Shown here: positions 16,515 to 24,653 of the stretch, piece by piece
Layout of the letters: every line of letters starts with the position of its first letter
How positions within the stretch are numbered: position 1 is the stretch's first letter
Program-made: the position numbers and the translations under genes
Assembly (NCBI GenBank): GCA_016779325.1
Contig: JADHNU010000022.1
Span: forward strand, 1 to 39,021
DNA from: Pseudomonadales bacterium
GTDB lineage: Bacteria > Pseudomonadota > Gammaproteobacteria > Pseudomonadales > Azotimanducaceae
Length of the DNA: 39,021 nucleotides
Reading direction: 5' to 3'
The notes under the pieces: model-generated
Database searches by the model: none
Seen by the model: the letters and a program-made list of their open reading frames with translations, nothing else
Told to the model about the DNA's origin: nothing

Positions 16515-17330
16515 GTGACGACCCCTGCCTTGGCCTTTCTCGGCCTTGAGCGCGTAAATGAAACGCGCTTCTCCCTTCCCCTTCGCCCCGCCTTAAGCGG
16601 CGGCGGTGGCAGCCTCTTCGGCGGCGTAGGCCTGGCTGCGGGCATGGCCGCCCTTGCCGAAGCCGCTCAGAAGCCTATGGTCTGGGCAACGGGGCAGTTC
16701 CTGTCCCTTACCCAGGGCCTTAAGGCCGTAGAGATCGACGTGAGCTTGCCCGCCGTGGGGCGCCATGTGACCCAGGGACAGGTACAGGGACGGCATGGCG
16801 CGCAGCCGATCTTTACCGTGCTCGGCGCCCTTGGGCAGCGCCCGGAAGCGGGGGCCGGAACCTGGGTTGAGCGGCCTCGGGCGCCCGCGCCGGAAACGTG
16901 TCCTCGGATCGACCGGCGCCATCGCGAGGAAACGCTTCATCAGGCCATCGAGCTGCGCCGGGCCCATGGAATGTTCGGCTTTTCTCAGGAAGGTGACCCC
17001 AGCGGCTGTGGCCGTAATTTGCTCTGGGCCCGCATGCCCGGTTACACCATCGACGCCGTGGCTCTGGCCATTATTGCCGACTACATGCCCTCGGTCCTGG
17101 GCGACGCGCTGGAAAGCCAGGTATTTTGCACGAGCCTGGATAACACCCTTCGTCTCGGGCGGCCGCGGCCGACGGAGTGGGTCCTGTGTGATAACCGCAT
17201 GACCTATACGGAGGGTGGCTTCGGCTACGGGACCGGGTATCTTTGGAGCGAGGGGGGCGATTTGCTCGCCACGGCCACGCAATCGATGATTGTCCGCCGG
17301 CCGCCCGTTGAGGCGGTGGCCGCGGGCTAG
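16515..17330 (+). CDS. acyl-CoA thioesterase family protein (TesB-like double hotdog)
   Basis: The 271-residue protein has the shape of a two-hotdog thioesterase. SGGGGSLFGGVGLAAGMAAL near residues 29-48 resembles the first hotdog helix, and SLDNTLRLGRP with WVLCDNRMTYTEGGFGYGTG near 205-240 resembles the second. The latter carries the position where TesB-type enzymes have an Asp, followed by a xxxxGxGxGxL segment. It should hydrolyse an acyl-CoA thioester to the free acid and CoA; the chain is unknown. The start is GTG at 16515, with AAGGAAAT before it. It is packed between the transglycosylase and histidine phosphatase genes with gaps of about ten bases. Confidence 0.8.
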   Translation: MTTPALAFLGLERVNETRFSLPLRPALSGGGGSLFGGVGLAAGMAALAEAAQKPMVWATGQFLSLTQGLKAVEIDVSLPAVGRHVTQGQVQGRHGAQPIFTVLGALGQRPEAGAGTWVERPRAPAPETCPRIDRRHREETLHQAIELRRAHGMFGFSQEGDPSGCGRNLLWARMPGYTIDAVALAIIADYMPSVLGDALESQVFCTSLDNTLRLGRPRPTEWVLCDNRMTYTEGGFGYGTGYLWSEGGDLLATATQSMIVRRPPVEAVAAG

Positions 17331-17339
17331 GGAACGCTT

Positions 17340-18020
17340 ATGAGCTATCGCCAACCGCGCTTCACTCGTCCCCCGGGGGCAACGGAGCTTTTACTTATTC
17401 GCCATGGCGAATCGCGGGCTGCGGACCCGGCTAATCCCTTTCCCCTCGTTGATGGGCAGGGGGATCCGGAACTTCATGACGCCGGGCGGGCCCAGGCGGA
17501 AGCCGTCGCCCTTCGCCTTCGCGAACTGCCTTTGAGCGCGCTCTACGCCACGAAGCTTCGTCGTACCCAGGAAACGGCGACGCCCACGGCGGTGGCGCTG
17601 GGCCTCCCCATCGCCGTGGATCCGGACCTCCACGAGGTGCATCTGGGCGCCTGGGAGGGCGGCCTGTTCCGGAAGAAGGTGGCCGACCTCGACCCCGTCT
17701 ATCTTGAAATGCAGCGGCAGCAGCGCTGGGATGTGATTCCCGGTGGGGAAAGTCCCGAGGCCCTCGATGCCCGTTTAGACCGCGCCCTTGCCCGCCTTCA
17801 CGCCGCCCATCCAGACGCCATGATCGCGGCCTTTGTCCACGGCGGCGTGATCGCTCACCTGCTTCATCGTGCTTCCGGCAGCCAGCGCTTTGCCTTCACC
17901 GGGGCGGAAAATGGGTCCTTAAGCCAGCTCCTCTTAACCCCCGAGGGCATTAAGGTCCGAAGCTTTAACGACGTCAGTCATCTGCTTCATCTTGAGGCCG
18001 GTGACGGACGCATGACCTAG
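17340..18020 (+). CDS. histidine phosphatase family protein (phosphoglycerate mutase-like)
   Basis: The 226-residue protein has the RHGE motif at 21-24, with H22 as the phospho-accepting histidine. ATKLRRTQETA near 63-73 is the second arginine/threonine motif, and HEVHLGAWEGG near 95-105 contains a conserved glutamate. AAFVHGGVIAHLLH near 162-175 carries the second active-site histidine. Members dephosphorylate small metabolites or proteins; the substrate is unknown. It is nine bases after the thioesterase gene and nine before the UGSC gene, which suggests one transcript. I do not know of a biochemical link to the UGSC protein. Confidence 0.88.
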   Translation: MSYRQPRFTRPPGATELLLIRHGESRAADPANPFPLVDGQGDPELHDAGRAQAEAVALRLRELPLSALYATKLRRTQETATPTAVALGLPIAVDPDLHEVHLGAWEGGLFRKKVADLDPVYLEMQRQQRWDVIPGGESPEALDARLDRALARLHAAHPDAMIAAFVHGGVIAHLLHRASGSQRFAFTGAENGSLSQLLLTPEGIKVRSFNDVSHLLHLEAGDGRMT

Positions 18021-18029
18021 GGAGCAAAC

Positions 18030-18581
18030 ATGAGCCTGCGTTTTCTAGATCCTCGCGCACCGCGAGGACAAAATGATGAACCCTATGGGGCCACCTTGGC
18101 CGTCGACCCGACGGGCCCGGTCCGAGTGGGCCTCCTCGCCAATGGCTTTCCCGATTCCGTGCCCTTCCTGGAAGCCGTCGGCCGAGCTCTAAGCGCCTAT
18201 CGCCCTCAGGTTCAAGTGCGCCTCTGGAATAAGGGGAACGCCTCCATCAGTGCGCCCGAGGCGCTGCTTGAGGAAATCTGCGGCGCCAGCGACGCCGTCA
18301 TTGCGGCCTACGGACACTGAGGCAGCTGCACCACCGGCACCGTGCGTGACGGCATTGCAGTGGCTCGGAAAGGCCTTCCAGCGGTGGCCCTCGTGACCAC
18401 CCTCTTTGAGGCGCAGGGGCGGTTTGTGGCCCGCGCGGCGGGCATGAGTACGGTGCCCCAAACCCTCCTGCCCCATCCCGTGGCCGGCACCAGCGCCGAG
18501 GCCATGGCCGCGCTCGCAGACACCCTGGCGCCGAAGCTCTGGGCGCGGCTGCTGGGCATCCCCGCGGAGAACGCTTCGTGA
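18030..18581 (+). CDS. UGSC family selenoprotein (TGA at 18318 read as selenocysteine)
   Basis: Read with one in-frame TGA as selenocysteine, the gene encodes 183 residues. The first 96 end in AAYGH; then come Sec97-Gly-Ser-Cys100 and TTGTVRDG, in the same frame to a normal TGA at 18579. The U-G-S-C motif defines the UGSC selenoprotein family known from marine bacteria and metagenomes, some members of which have Cys at this site. The UxxC pair looks like a redox centre, but the reaction is not known to me. Both halves are good coding sequence without a ribosome binding site between them. GGAGCAAAC precedes the ATG. A stem-loop follows the TGA at the right distance. The next gene overlaps its stop. 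Sec decoding needs selA, selB, selC and selD, which are outside the window. Confidence 0.88.
18326..18360 (+). promoter_or_regulatory. candidate bacterial SECIS element of the UGSC gene
   Basis: CCGT (18340-18343) pairs with ACGG (18349-18352), leaving the apical loop GCGTG. CTGCA (18326-18330) pairs with TGCAG (18356-18360) as an outer stem across an asymmetric internal loop. The apical loop begins 23 bases after the TGA and starts with G. This fits the known rules for bacterial SECIS elements, which recruit SelB with Sec-tRNA. The upper stem is short, so the exact fold is uncertain. Confidence 0.55.
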
Positions 18582-19618
18582 ATTGGTTGGAAGCGGCGGA
18601 CGAAGCGGCCGCGCAGGAACAGCTTTACGGCCTCGGCTGCACGGACGGTTTGCCCGTGATCGTGCCGACGGCGCCTCGGGTCGACCGTATGGTGCTCGCC
18701 AGCGGCCTGGATCGCGACCTTTCCCTGGGCACCATGGGCCCCGCGGGGGGTGCCGCGACGGTGGAAGCCCTTGCCGTGGCGGCGGTGATGGCCGGGTGCC
18801 CCGATGAACTCATGCCCGTCCTGTGCGCGGCCACGGAAGCCGTGCTCGATCCTGCTTTCGACCTCACGGAAATGCAGGCCACAACCCACTGCACGGCGCC
18901 CCTGATTCTGATTTCTGGGCCCGTGGTGGAGGCCCTCCGCTTCGCTTCGGGTTTTGGGGCTCTGGGCCCCGGTCATCGGGCCAATGCCACGCTGGGACGG
19001 GCCTTGCGCCTGGCCATGATCAATATTGGCGGGGGGCGGCCGGGGGAGTCGGACATGGCCCTGCTGGGTCACCCAGGAAAGTTCACCTTTTGCCTGGCCG
19101 AAGCCCAGGACGCGTCCCCCTTCCCGGCATTCCAGGAAAGCCTCGGCTTCACGGAAACGGACAGCGTCGTCACGGTGATTGGTGCCGAGGCGCCCCAGTC
19201 CTTAATTTTCAGTGCCTCGGGGAATCTCGCAGACGACGAGGACGGCCTACTTTGCGTGCTGGCTGCGGGGCTTGCGGGGCCGGCCAGTAACAACGCGGTG
19301 CTCACCGGCGGGCAGGCGGTGCTGGTGCTCAACCCAGACCACGCCACCCTCCTGGCGCGCGCCGGCTATACGCGGGAGCGCCTTCAAGCGGCCCTCCATG
19401 AACGCTGTGTCGTCGACGGGGACCGGCGAGCCCTGGGGAGTTTCCGCCGCGAAGGGACGCGTCACGCCTTTCGGGCGCCGGAAGACATCTTGGTTTTAGT
19501 GGCCGGTGGGAGCGGCCTTTACTCCATGGCCATGCCCAGCTGGTGCGCCGGGCCCCATCAGAACCGCGCGGTCAGCCGTGCGATCGACCTGAACCCCGCT
19601 TGCGCCCTGCCCTTCTGA
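18578..19618 (+). CDS. conserved UGSC-associated protein of unknown function
   Basis: The 346-residue soluble protein starts at a GTG that overlaps the UGSC stop (GTGA), so it is translationally coupled to the selenoprotein. YGLGCTDGLPVIVPT at 17-31, MAGCPDELMPVL near 75, ATTHCTAPLI near 105 and LGHPGKFTFCLAE near 165 resemble a conserved family that I recall beside UGSC proteins in many bacteria. It has several cysteines (C21, and others in the motifs above) and histidines that could hold a metal or take part in thiol chemistry. No known catalytic motif is recognised. The tight coupling suggests it forms a complex or a two-step pathway with the selenoprotein (inference). Confidence 0.8.
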   Translation: MNWLEAADEAAAQEQLYGLGCTDGLPVIVPTAPRVDRMVLASGLDRDLSLGTMGPAGGAATVEALAVAAVMAGCPDELMPVLCAATEAVLDPAFDLTEMQATTHCTAPLILISGPVVEALRFASGFGALGPGHRANATLGRALRLAMINIGGGRPGESDMALLGHPGKFTFCLAEAQDASPFPAFQESLGFTETDSVVTVIGAEAPQSLIFSASGNLADDEDGLLCVLAAGLAGPASNNAVLTGGQAVLVLNPDHATLLARAGYTRERLQAALHERCVVDGDRRALGSFRREGTRHAFRAPEDILVLVAGGSGLYSMAMPSWCAGPHQNRAVSRAIDLNPACALPF

Positions 19619-19624
19619 CCTCGC

Positions 19625-20812
19625 TCAAGCGAGGCGCGGCAGGGGCGCTGCGCGCAGGCGAAAAGCCGCGAGGCCCATCAGCACGAGAACGGGCAGCGTG
19701 CTCAGGAGCAAGGGCATCCATCCCAAGGACATCAGGAGCGTGCCGGCAAGCAGGCTCCCCGTTGCCGAGGTCCCAAAAACCGCCGCCTCATTGACCGCCT
19801 GGGCCCGGTAGCGCTCGCTTGGGCGGTAGCTTTTCACGAGCAAGGTGGTCCCACCCACGAAGAGGAAGTTCCAGCCCACCCCCAGCAAGACCAGGGCGCT
19901 GGTGTAGTGCATGACGGCGCGCCCGCTCAGGCCAAAGGCCAGCGTCGCAAGCAGCGCGGCTACGCCCCAGAGCATGAGGGTCCGCTCTCCAAAGCGCGCA
20001 ATGAGCAGGCCCGAGACCAGCGACGGCACATACATGGCGAGCACGTGGGCGCGAATGACCCCTGCCGTTGTGGCCAGATCATGGCCGTCCATAACGTGCA
20101 TGGAGACGGGGGTGGCGGTCATGATGAATACCATCACGCCCTGCCCCACGACCCCCGCTGCGACGGCTAAAAGAAACAGCGGCTCACGGACGATCTCCCC
20201 TAGGGGACGGGCCGCCCCGGCGCTCGCCGATGCCGACGCAGCGTCCGTTCTTGCCATGGCCAGGAGCAGGGCAACGGCGATGAGAAAGAGGTAAAAGGCG
20301 CCTTCTACGGCCCCAAGGAACGCATTCCCGGGCGCGAGGCGTTCGCCACTGGCCACCAGCTCCGGGCCCACAAAGGCGCCGCCAATGCTGCCCAGAAGGA
20401 TAAAGGAAATGGCCTGCCCTGCTCGCTCCGGCGCCACGCTTTCTGCCGCGGCAAAGCGAAATTGCTGGCTAAAGGCCAGCGTGAAACCGGTCATGGCCGT
20501 GCTCAGGCAGTACAGGGTGAAGGTTTCACTACGAAGGGCGGCGGCAGCAACCTGCACCGCCGTGGCGGCCAGGACCGCGGCCAAGGCAAAGCCCAAACGT
20601 CGGCCAAGGCGCTGCATCAACAGGGAGGCAGGCACGGTCCCGAGGGCCGTGCCCAGTACCATGAGGGATACGGGCAGCGTCGCCAGGGTCGGATCGGGCG
20701 CAAGCCGCGATCCTACGATGCCCCCCATGGTAACGGTCATGGAGGAGCCCGCAACGAACACCAGCTGTGCCCCCAGCAAGAGGAGCACATTGCGCTGGAG
20801 TAGACCGGTCAC
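19625..20812 (-). CDS. MFS transporter
   Basis: The 395-residue protein has about 12 hydrophobic segments and the major facilitator pattern, with a short LMQRLGRRLGF loop between segments 2 and 3 and a long hydrophilic loop in the middle (near residues 175-195). The substrate is unknown. The start is taken as the GTG at 20812, which overlaps the SapC stop (GTGA); the frame is open further upstream, but only inside the SapC gene. Coupling with SapC is therefore strong. Six bases separate its stop from the convergent UGSC partner gene. Confidence 0.85.
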   Translation of the reverse strand: MTGLLQRNVLLLLGAQLVFVAGSSMTVTMGGIVGSRLAPDPTLATLPVSLMVLGTALGTVPASLLMQRLGRRLGFALAAVLAATAVQVAAAALRSETFTLYCLSTAMTGFTLAFSQQFRFAAAESVAPERAGQAISFILLGSIGGAFVGPELVASGERLAPGNAFLGAVEGAFYLFLIAVALLLAMARTDAASASASAGAARPLGEIVREPLFLLAVAAGVVGQGVMVFIMTATPVSMHVMDGHDLATTAGVIRAHVLAMYVPSLVSGLLIARFGERTLMLWGVAALLATLAFGLSGRAVMHYTSALVLLGVGWNFLFVGGTTLLVKSYRPSERYRAQAVNEAAVFGTSATGSLLAGTLLMSLGWMPLLLSTLPVLVLMGLAAFRLRAAPLPRLA

Positions 20813-21570
20813 GATGCGCTTTGGGCCTGCCTGCGGGCTTCTCGGCGCCGCATGATGTCGTTCCACAGATCGAGGGAAAACACATGGGCGAAGATCGCCG
20901 CCAAGCTGCCGTCATTGCGCAGGGAGGTGAAGTCCTCGGCACTCAGGGCCGAGAGCTTCTCCGGATTCACTGCCCCATAGCGGGCAATATCCTCTGAGGC
21001 CTCGTTCTGATTCCATGCCACTTGCTGGGAGGCGATGAGATCGAGTGCCTTCAGGCGCTCGCAGAACGCTTTCGTGCGCTGAATTTCGGCGTCGAAGGAC
21101 TGGACGAAGTCAAGGCGTGGCTTCATCGCTTCGGACAGCTCGCCCTTCTCAAAGAAGGGAATTTCCGGGCTGTCGCTGATAACCGCAGAGGCCCGATCAA
21201 TCACCACAGCGAAGCGATCGTCCCCCGTGTTCGCAAGGGCCAGGGGGTGAATGCGGAGGTAGGCCGGAATGTAGACCCCCGCCCGCCACTGCCCGGCTTC
21301 ATCCACGAAGTAGTTCTCCCCTTCTACGCCAAGCACGGCGAGGGGGCTGGGAAGCTCGTTGCCCGCAAAGATGATCGGGTAATGGCGCTGTACGCTGCGG
21401 AACTCGCTCATGGCGATGGGCACAGCCTGCGCTTTCGCAGCGAAGGCGTAGGGCGCGGCCACGGGGCTGAGCCCTAAATTGCCGTGGGCCTCAATGGTGA
21501 GGAGTTCCGGCGTCTCGTACAGAAAGCGCTTCCCTTCCACGTCCCCCGCGGGGGCCCCTTGATCACTCAT
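20809..21570 (-). CDS. SapC family protein
   Basis: The 253-residue protein matches the SapC family: NLGLSPVAAPYAFAAKAQAVPI near the N-terminus, then HYPIIFAG, YVGN-like GQWRAGVYIPAYLRIHP, and an acidic, helical C-terminal half. SapC was named from an S-layer gene cluster, but its function is not established; in proteobacteria it is often near TonB receptors and tryptophan halogenase genes. The ATG at 21570 is used because the reading frame further upstream (to 21879) lies antisense to the EAL-HDOD gene and does not look like SapC. It is divergent from that gene and coupled to the MFS gene behind it. Confidence 0.85.
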   Translation of the reverse strand: MSDQGAPAGDVEGKRFLYETPELLTIEAHGNLGLSPVAAPYAFAAKAQAVPIAMSEFRSVQRHYPIIFAGNELPSPLAVLGVEGENYFVDEAGQWRAGVYIPAYLRIHPLALANTGDDRFAVVIDRASAVISDSPEIPFFEKGELSEAMKPRLDFVQSFDAEIQRTKAFCERLKALDLIASQQVAWNQNEASEDIARYGAVNPEKLSALSAEDFTSLRNDGSLAAIFAHVFSLDLWNDIMRRREARRQAQSAS

Positions 21571-21632
21571 AATCCAAACCTTATGCGTTTTGAAATGGCG
21601 TGTGCGGTCTTCCCCCGCCGAGCGCCGCAGCA

Positions 21633-21638
21633 TAGGCT
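21633..21638 (+). promoter_or_regulatory. putative -10 box (TAGGCT) of the EAL-HDOD gene
   Basis: TAGGCT ends 25 bases before the ATG at 21664 and matches the TAnnCT pattern. A -35 box is not evident. Confidence 0.3.
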
Positions 21639-21663
21639 CAGCGTGCAAACGGAGCAACTTTGC

Positions 21664-22824
21664 ATGGTCATGGAAGACGATCCACCCTTCGCCTTTGCGC
21701 GCCAGCCCATCGTCGATGGACGCGGCGCCTTGGTCGGCTATGAGATTCTTGAGCGCGGCCCGCGCGCGAGCCCGGCGGAACGCACTGCGCGCACCCTGCT
21801 CCATGCCCTGCTCGACACCCCCGAGCTCGTGCCCGCCGGCATGCTGCGCTTTATCAATCTCCCGCCCGCATTGCTTCAATCCGACTTACCGGATGCGCCG
21901 CCGGGCACCGTGCTGGAGCTGCTAGAAACCGCTGAGCCAACGGCCGCGCTCATCCAACCTCTGGCGAGCTTGCGGGGCCAGGGCTATGGCCTCGCGCTCG
22001 ATGATTACGCGCTTGCCCCGGAGTGGCTGCCTTACTTGGCCACCTTTGATTTTCTCAAGCTCGATATGCGCGCGCTCCCCGCCCTTCAAGGGCTGCACCT
22101 TCCGACCCTACCGGCGGCAACCCGATGGCTGGGGGAGAAGGTGGAAACCCTCGAGGAGGTCGAGGGCCTGCGCCACCTCGGCGTCGAGCTTTTCCAGGGC
22201 TTCTATTTCGCCGAGCCAGAATTGGCGAAGCCCGCCCCTCAGCCCCAGTGGTCAAGCACGGTGCTGCGCTTGCTCACGGCGCTTGAGGCACCGAATGTGT
22301 CGTTTCCGACCCTGGCCCGCCTGGCCGGGGCAGATCCGAGCCTGACTCTGCGCCTGCTGCGTGCCGCAAGCCCCCTGGCCTATGGTCCCCCCGATCCCGC
22401 CCTCACCTTACCGAAGGCCTTTGCCCGGTTGGGTTTAAAGGCCCTGCGCCGCTGGCTTCAGCTGATGCTGTTGGTCCAAGTCGGCACCTTCAGCGAGGTG
22501 AAGCTGCGCTGGGCCCTAGAGCGGAGCTGCGTGGCGGCGGAGATGGCGCCGGAACTGGGGCTGGCTCGGGACGAACTGTATTTACTGACCCTGCTGAGCA
22601 CCGCCGATAGCCTGTTTAACCGACCCCTGGGGGAGGTGCTCCTGGGTTTGCCCTTCGATGTGCCCCGCATCGAGGCCGCCCGCCAAGGTCAGGGTCCCGC
22701 GGGGGCCTTACTTCGGCAGGTCGATGAAGCGGAGGCCGGACGCCCCCTTGCCCCTGCGCTCCAGGTCGCCTACGCCCGCGGCCTGCGCGAGGCCGACGGG
22801 CTCTACGCCTTGCTGCGGGCCTAG
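21664..22824 (+). CDS. EAL and HDOD domain protein (YuxH-like), probably not an active phosphodiesterase
   Basis: The 386-residue protein has an N-terminal EAL domain (about 8-195) and a C-terminal HDOD domain (about 200-370). EAL landmarks are FARQPIVD, YEILERG at 26-32 in place of EALLR, FINLPPALL, LELLET, LALDDYAL, FLKLD and FQGFYFAEPE. The loop that normally reads DFGTGYSSL after the DD pair is missing, so cyclic di-GMP hydrolysis is doubtful. Proteins of this layout act as signalling adaptors in motility or surface behaviour. The ATG at 21664 is preceded by CGGAG; the longer frame from 21484 overlaps SapC and lacks the domain pattern. A second ATG two codons later is possible. Confidence 0.85.
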   Translation: MVMEDDPPFAFARQPIVDGRGALVGYEILERGPRASPAERTARTLLHALLDTPELVPAGMLRFINLPPALLQSDLPDAPPGTVLELLETAEPTAALIQPLASLRGQGYGLALDDYALAPEWLPYLATFDFLKLDMRALPALQGLHLPTLPAATRWLGEKVETLEEVEGLRHLGVELFQGFYFAEPELAKPAPQPQWSSTVLRLLTALEAPNVSFPTLARLAGADPSLTLRLLRAASPLAYGPPDPALTLPKAFARLGLKALRRWLQLMLLVQVGTFSEVKLRWALERSCVAAEMAPELGLARDELYLLTLLSTADSLFNRPLGEVLLGLPFDVPRIEAARQGQGPAGALLRQVDEAEAGRPLAPALQVAYARGLREADGLYALLRA

Positions 22825-24653
22825 GGCGTTGAGGCGCCAGAGCCGTTCAGCCACCCTTGACGCAGCGCTTCCCCGGCATCTTCTTGGAGGACGATCTCGA
22901 AGGCCCCCTGGGCAGCCCCGAGGGTTAGGGGAAGCCGTTGAAGCTGGCCGCGACGCCCAAGGGTGAGCATAACCGTCTCCCCCGGATTATAGCGGCGCAG
23001 CAGGGGGGCAAGATCCGTCCCCCGGAGGAGAACATCATCTAGGGCCAGCAGCTCGTCCTCGGCCTGAAGGCCTGCGGCAAAGGCCGGATGCCGGCGATCG
23101 ACGTCCCGCACGAGGATTCGCCCCTCCCGCTCGCGGAGCCGGGCCCCGAGCTCGGTCCGCGGCGCATCATCCTTTAAAGCCTTTCGCTGGAGAGTGAGGC
23201 CCACGGCTGCGAGCGCCTCTGCCACGGGCAGGGCCTCGCTGGTGTACACCCAGCGCTCAAAGTCGTCGGCCAGGGCCGGCCCCGCGAGGGCCTGCACCCG
23301 GGCTTTCATCGCCAGAAAATCGTAACCCGGGCCTTCGAGGGGGAAATCCTCATAGAGCATAGCCATGAGCGTATCGAGGCTGGCCTGCCCCGCGGTGGCA
23401 TCGCGAAGTTTGAGATCAAGCACCAACCCCAGAAGTCCGCCCTGAGCGTAGAACGAGATGGCCTGATTACGCTTGTCGGGGGCGCGGTCCCGGCCGGGAT
23501 GATAGCCCTTTATCCAAGCCTCTTCGCTGGCCTGGGCGAGGCTCTGGGCGCCGTAGCCGGGGTGGTCTAGGACGTCATCGATTAGCTCCCCGAGCAGCTC
23601 CAGGAAGCGCTTTTCTTCCACGACGCCGGCGCGACGAAGTAGCAGCACATCGTAATAGCTGGTGAGCCCCTCGGCCGCCCAGAGAAGGTCGAAAATCGTT
23701 GGTGTCTGGTAGTCGTAGCGGGCGATCGGTGCGGGCCGGAAGCGTTTCACGTTCCAAGTATGGAAGTACTCATGGGCCATGAGCGATAGAAACTGTTCGT
23801 AGCGCTTCCGATCCCAAAAGGCCTTCGGGTCCGTATGCACCACCGTGCTGTTGTAGTACTCCGTGCCGCCCCCGAGCCCTTCTCCGCTGTGCAGGAGGAA
23901 CAGATAGTCCTGAGTCGGTCGGGGCGCTGCCCCAAACACGGCGGCCGCCGCATCCATGACTGCACCTAAGTCCTTGGCCAAACGCGCGCCGTCCCTATCC
24001 CAGGGGCCATGAATCAATAAGGTGCCGTCGACGCCCTCCCCAGCCAGGGGCACGAGGTCGAAAATCCCGGCTTCCAGGGGACTGTCCACGAGCCGGTCAT
24101 AGGTAGGCGCCTTCACGCAGCCCTCGCCGCAGGAGGGCAAACCCGAGGCCAGGCGCCAGCCCTTCGGCAAGGCCAGCTGCACCGTGAGGGGCGCATCTCG
24201 GAGCGCCTCGACATAGGGAAAGACCGCGCCAGGGTTGAGAAACGCGTGCTCGGCATCGATGTCTCGCGTACGGTCCTCGAGGCTGTTGCCATAAAGGCGA
24301 TAGCGGAGCGTCAGGATGCCCGAGCTTGGTACCGTTCCAGTCCAGCTTGCCGTGCCGACGCGCCTCAGGGCGACGGCGCCGCCTTGGCTGTCGGCCGCTT
24401 TGAGTTCGCTGACGGTCCCCGCGGGATCGATAACCCGATAGAGCCCGGTGCGCCACACGGGGAAATGGAGGGTGAAGGGCGCGCTGGCTTCGAGGCCCCG
24501 AAAGGTGGCGTCAATGTGAGCCACCTGACTGGCCCGCGCCTCGAGATCCACCTCATAGGCCACGGAAGGCCCCTCCGTCGCCTGCGCCGGCGCTCCGGCC
24601 AGGGACGAAAGCAGGCCCCCACACCATGCTAAAACCCACCCTTTCATGCTCAT
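22821..24653 (-). CDS. M61 family metallopeptidase (glycyl aminopeptidase type) with PDZ domain
   Basis: The 610-residue exported protein has a signal peptide with likely cleavage after AQA near 25. The zinc site HEYFH is at 294-298, and the third ligand is E328 in WAAEGLTSYY. The preceding GGGTEYYNS near 261-269 replaces the GGLEH of many relatives. A PDZ domain covers about 505-590, with DRRHPAFAAGLQAEDELLALD. The family trims glycine- or alanine-starting peptides in the periplasm. ATG overlaps the rmuC stop (ATGA), so the genes are coupled. The stop shares CTAG with the convergent EAL-HDOD gene. Confidence 0.9.
   Translation of the reverse strand: MSMKGWVLAWCGGLLSSLAGAPAQATEGPSVAYEVDLEARASQVAHIDATFRGLEASAPFTLHFPVWRTGLYRVIDPAGTVSELKAADSQGGAVALRRVGTASWTGTVPSSGILTLRYRLYGNSLEDRTRDIDAEHAFLNPGAVFPYVEALRDAPLTVQLALPKGWRLASGLPSCGEGCVKAPTYDRLVDSPLEAGIFDLVPLAGEGVDGTLLIHGPWDRDGARLAKDLGAVMDAAAAVFGAAPRPTQDYLFLLHSGEGLGGGTEYYNSTVVHTDPKAFWDRKRYEQFLSLMAHEYFHTWNVKRFRPAPIARYDYQTPTIFDLLWAAEGLTSYYDVLLLRRAGVVEEKRFLELLGELIDDVLDHPGYGAQSLAQASEEAWIKGYHPGRDRAPDKRNQAISFYAQGGLLGLVLDLKLRDATAGQASLDTLMAMLYEDFPLEGPGYDFLAMKARVQALAGPALADDFERWVYTSEALPVAEALAAVGLTLQRKALKDDAPRTELGARLREREGRILVRDVDRRHPAFAAGLQAEDELLALDDVLLRGTDLAPLLRRYNPGETVMLTLGRRGQLQRLPLTLGAAQGAFEIVLQEDAGEALRQGWLNGSGASTP

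Noticed and set aside
18030-18320. Pseudogene broken by a nonsense mutation
   Set aside because: The only stop lies exactly at the Sec/Cys position of a known family, the rest of the frame is intact, and the next gene is translationally coupled to the true end.
18342-18581. Separate small gene starting at an internal ATG after the TGA
   Set aside because: There is no ribosome binding site, the frame is the same as before the TGA, and the UGSC motif spans the TGA. One selenoprotein gene explains both parts.
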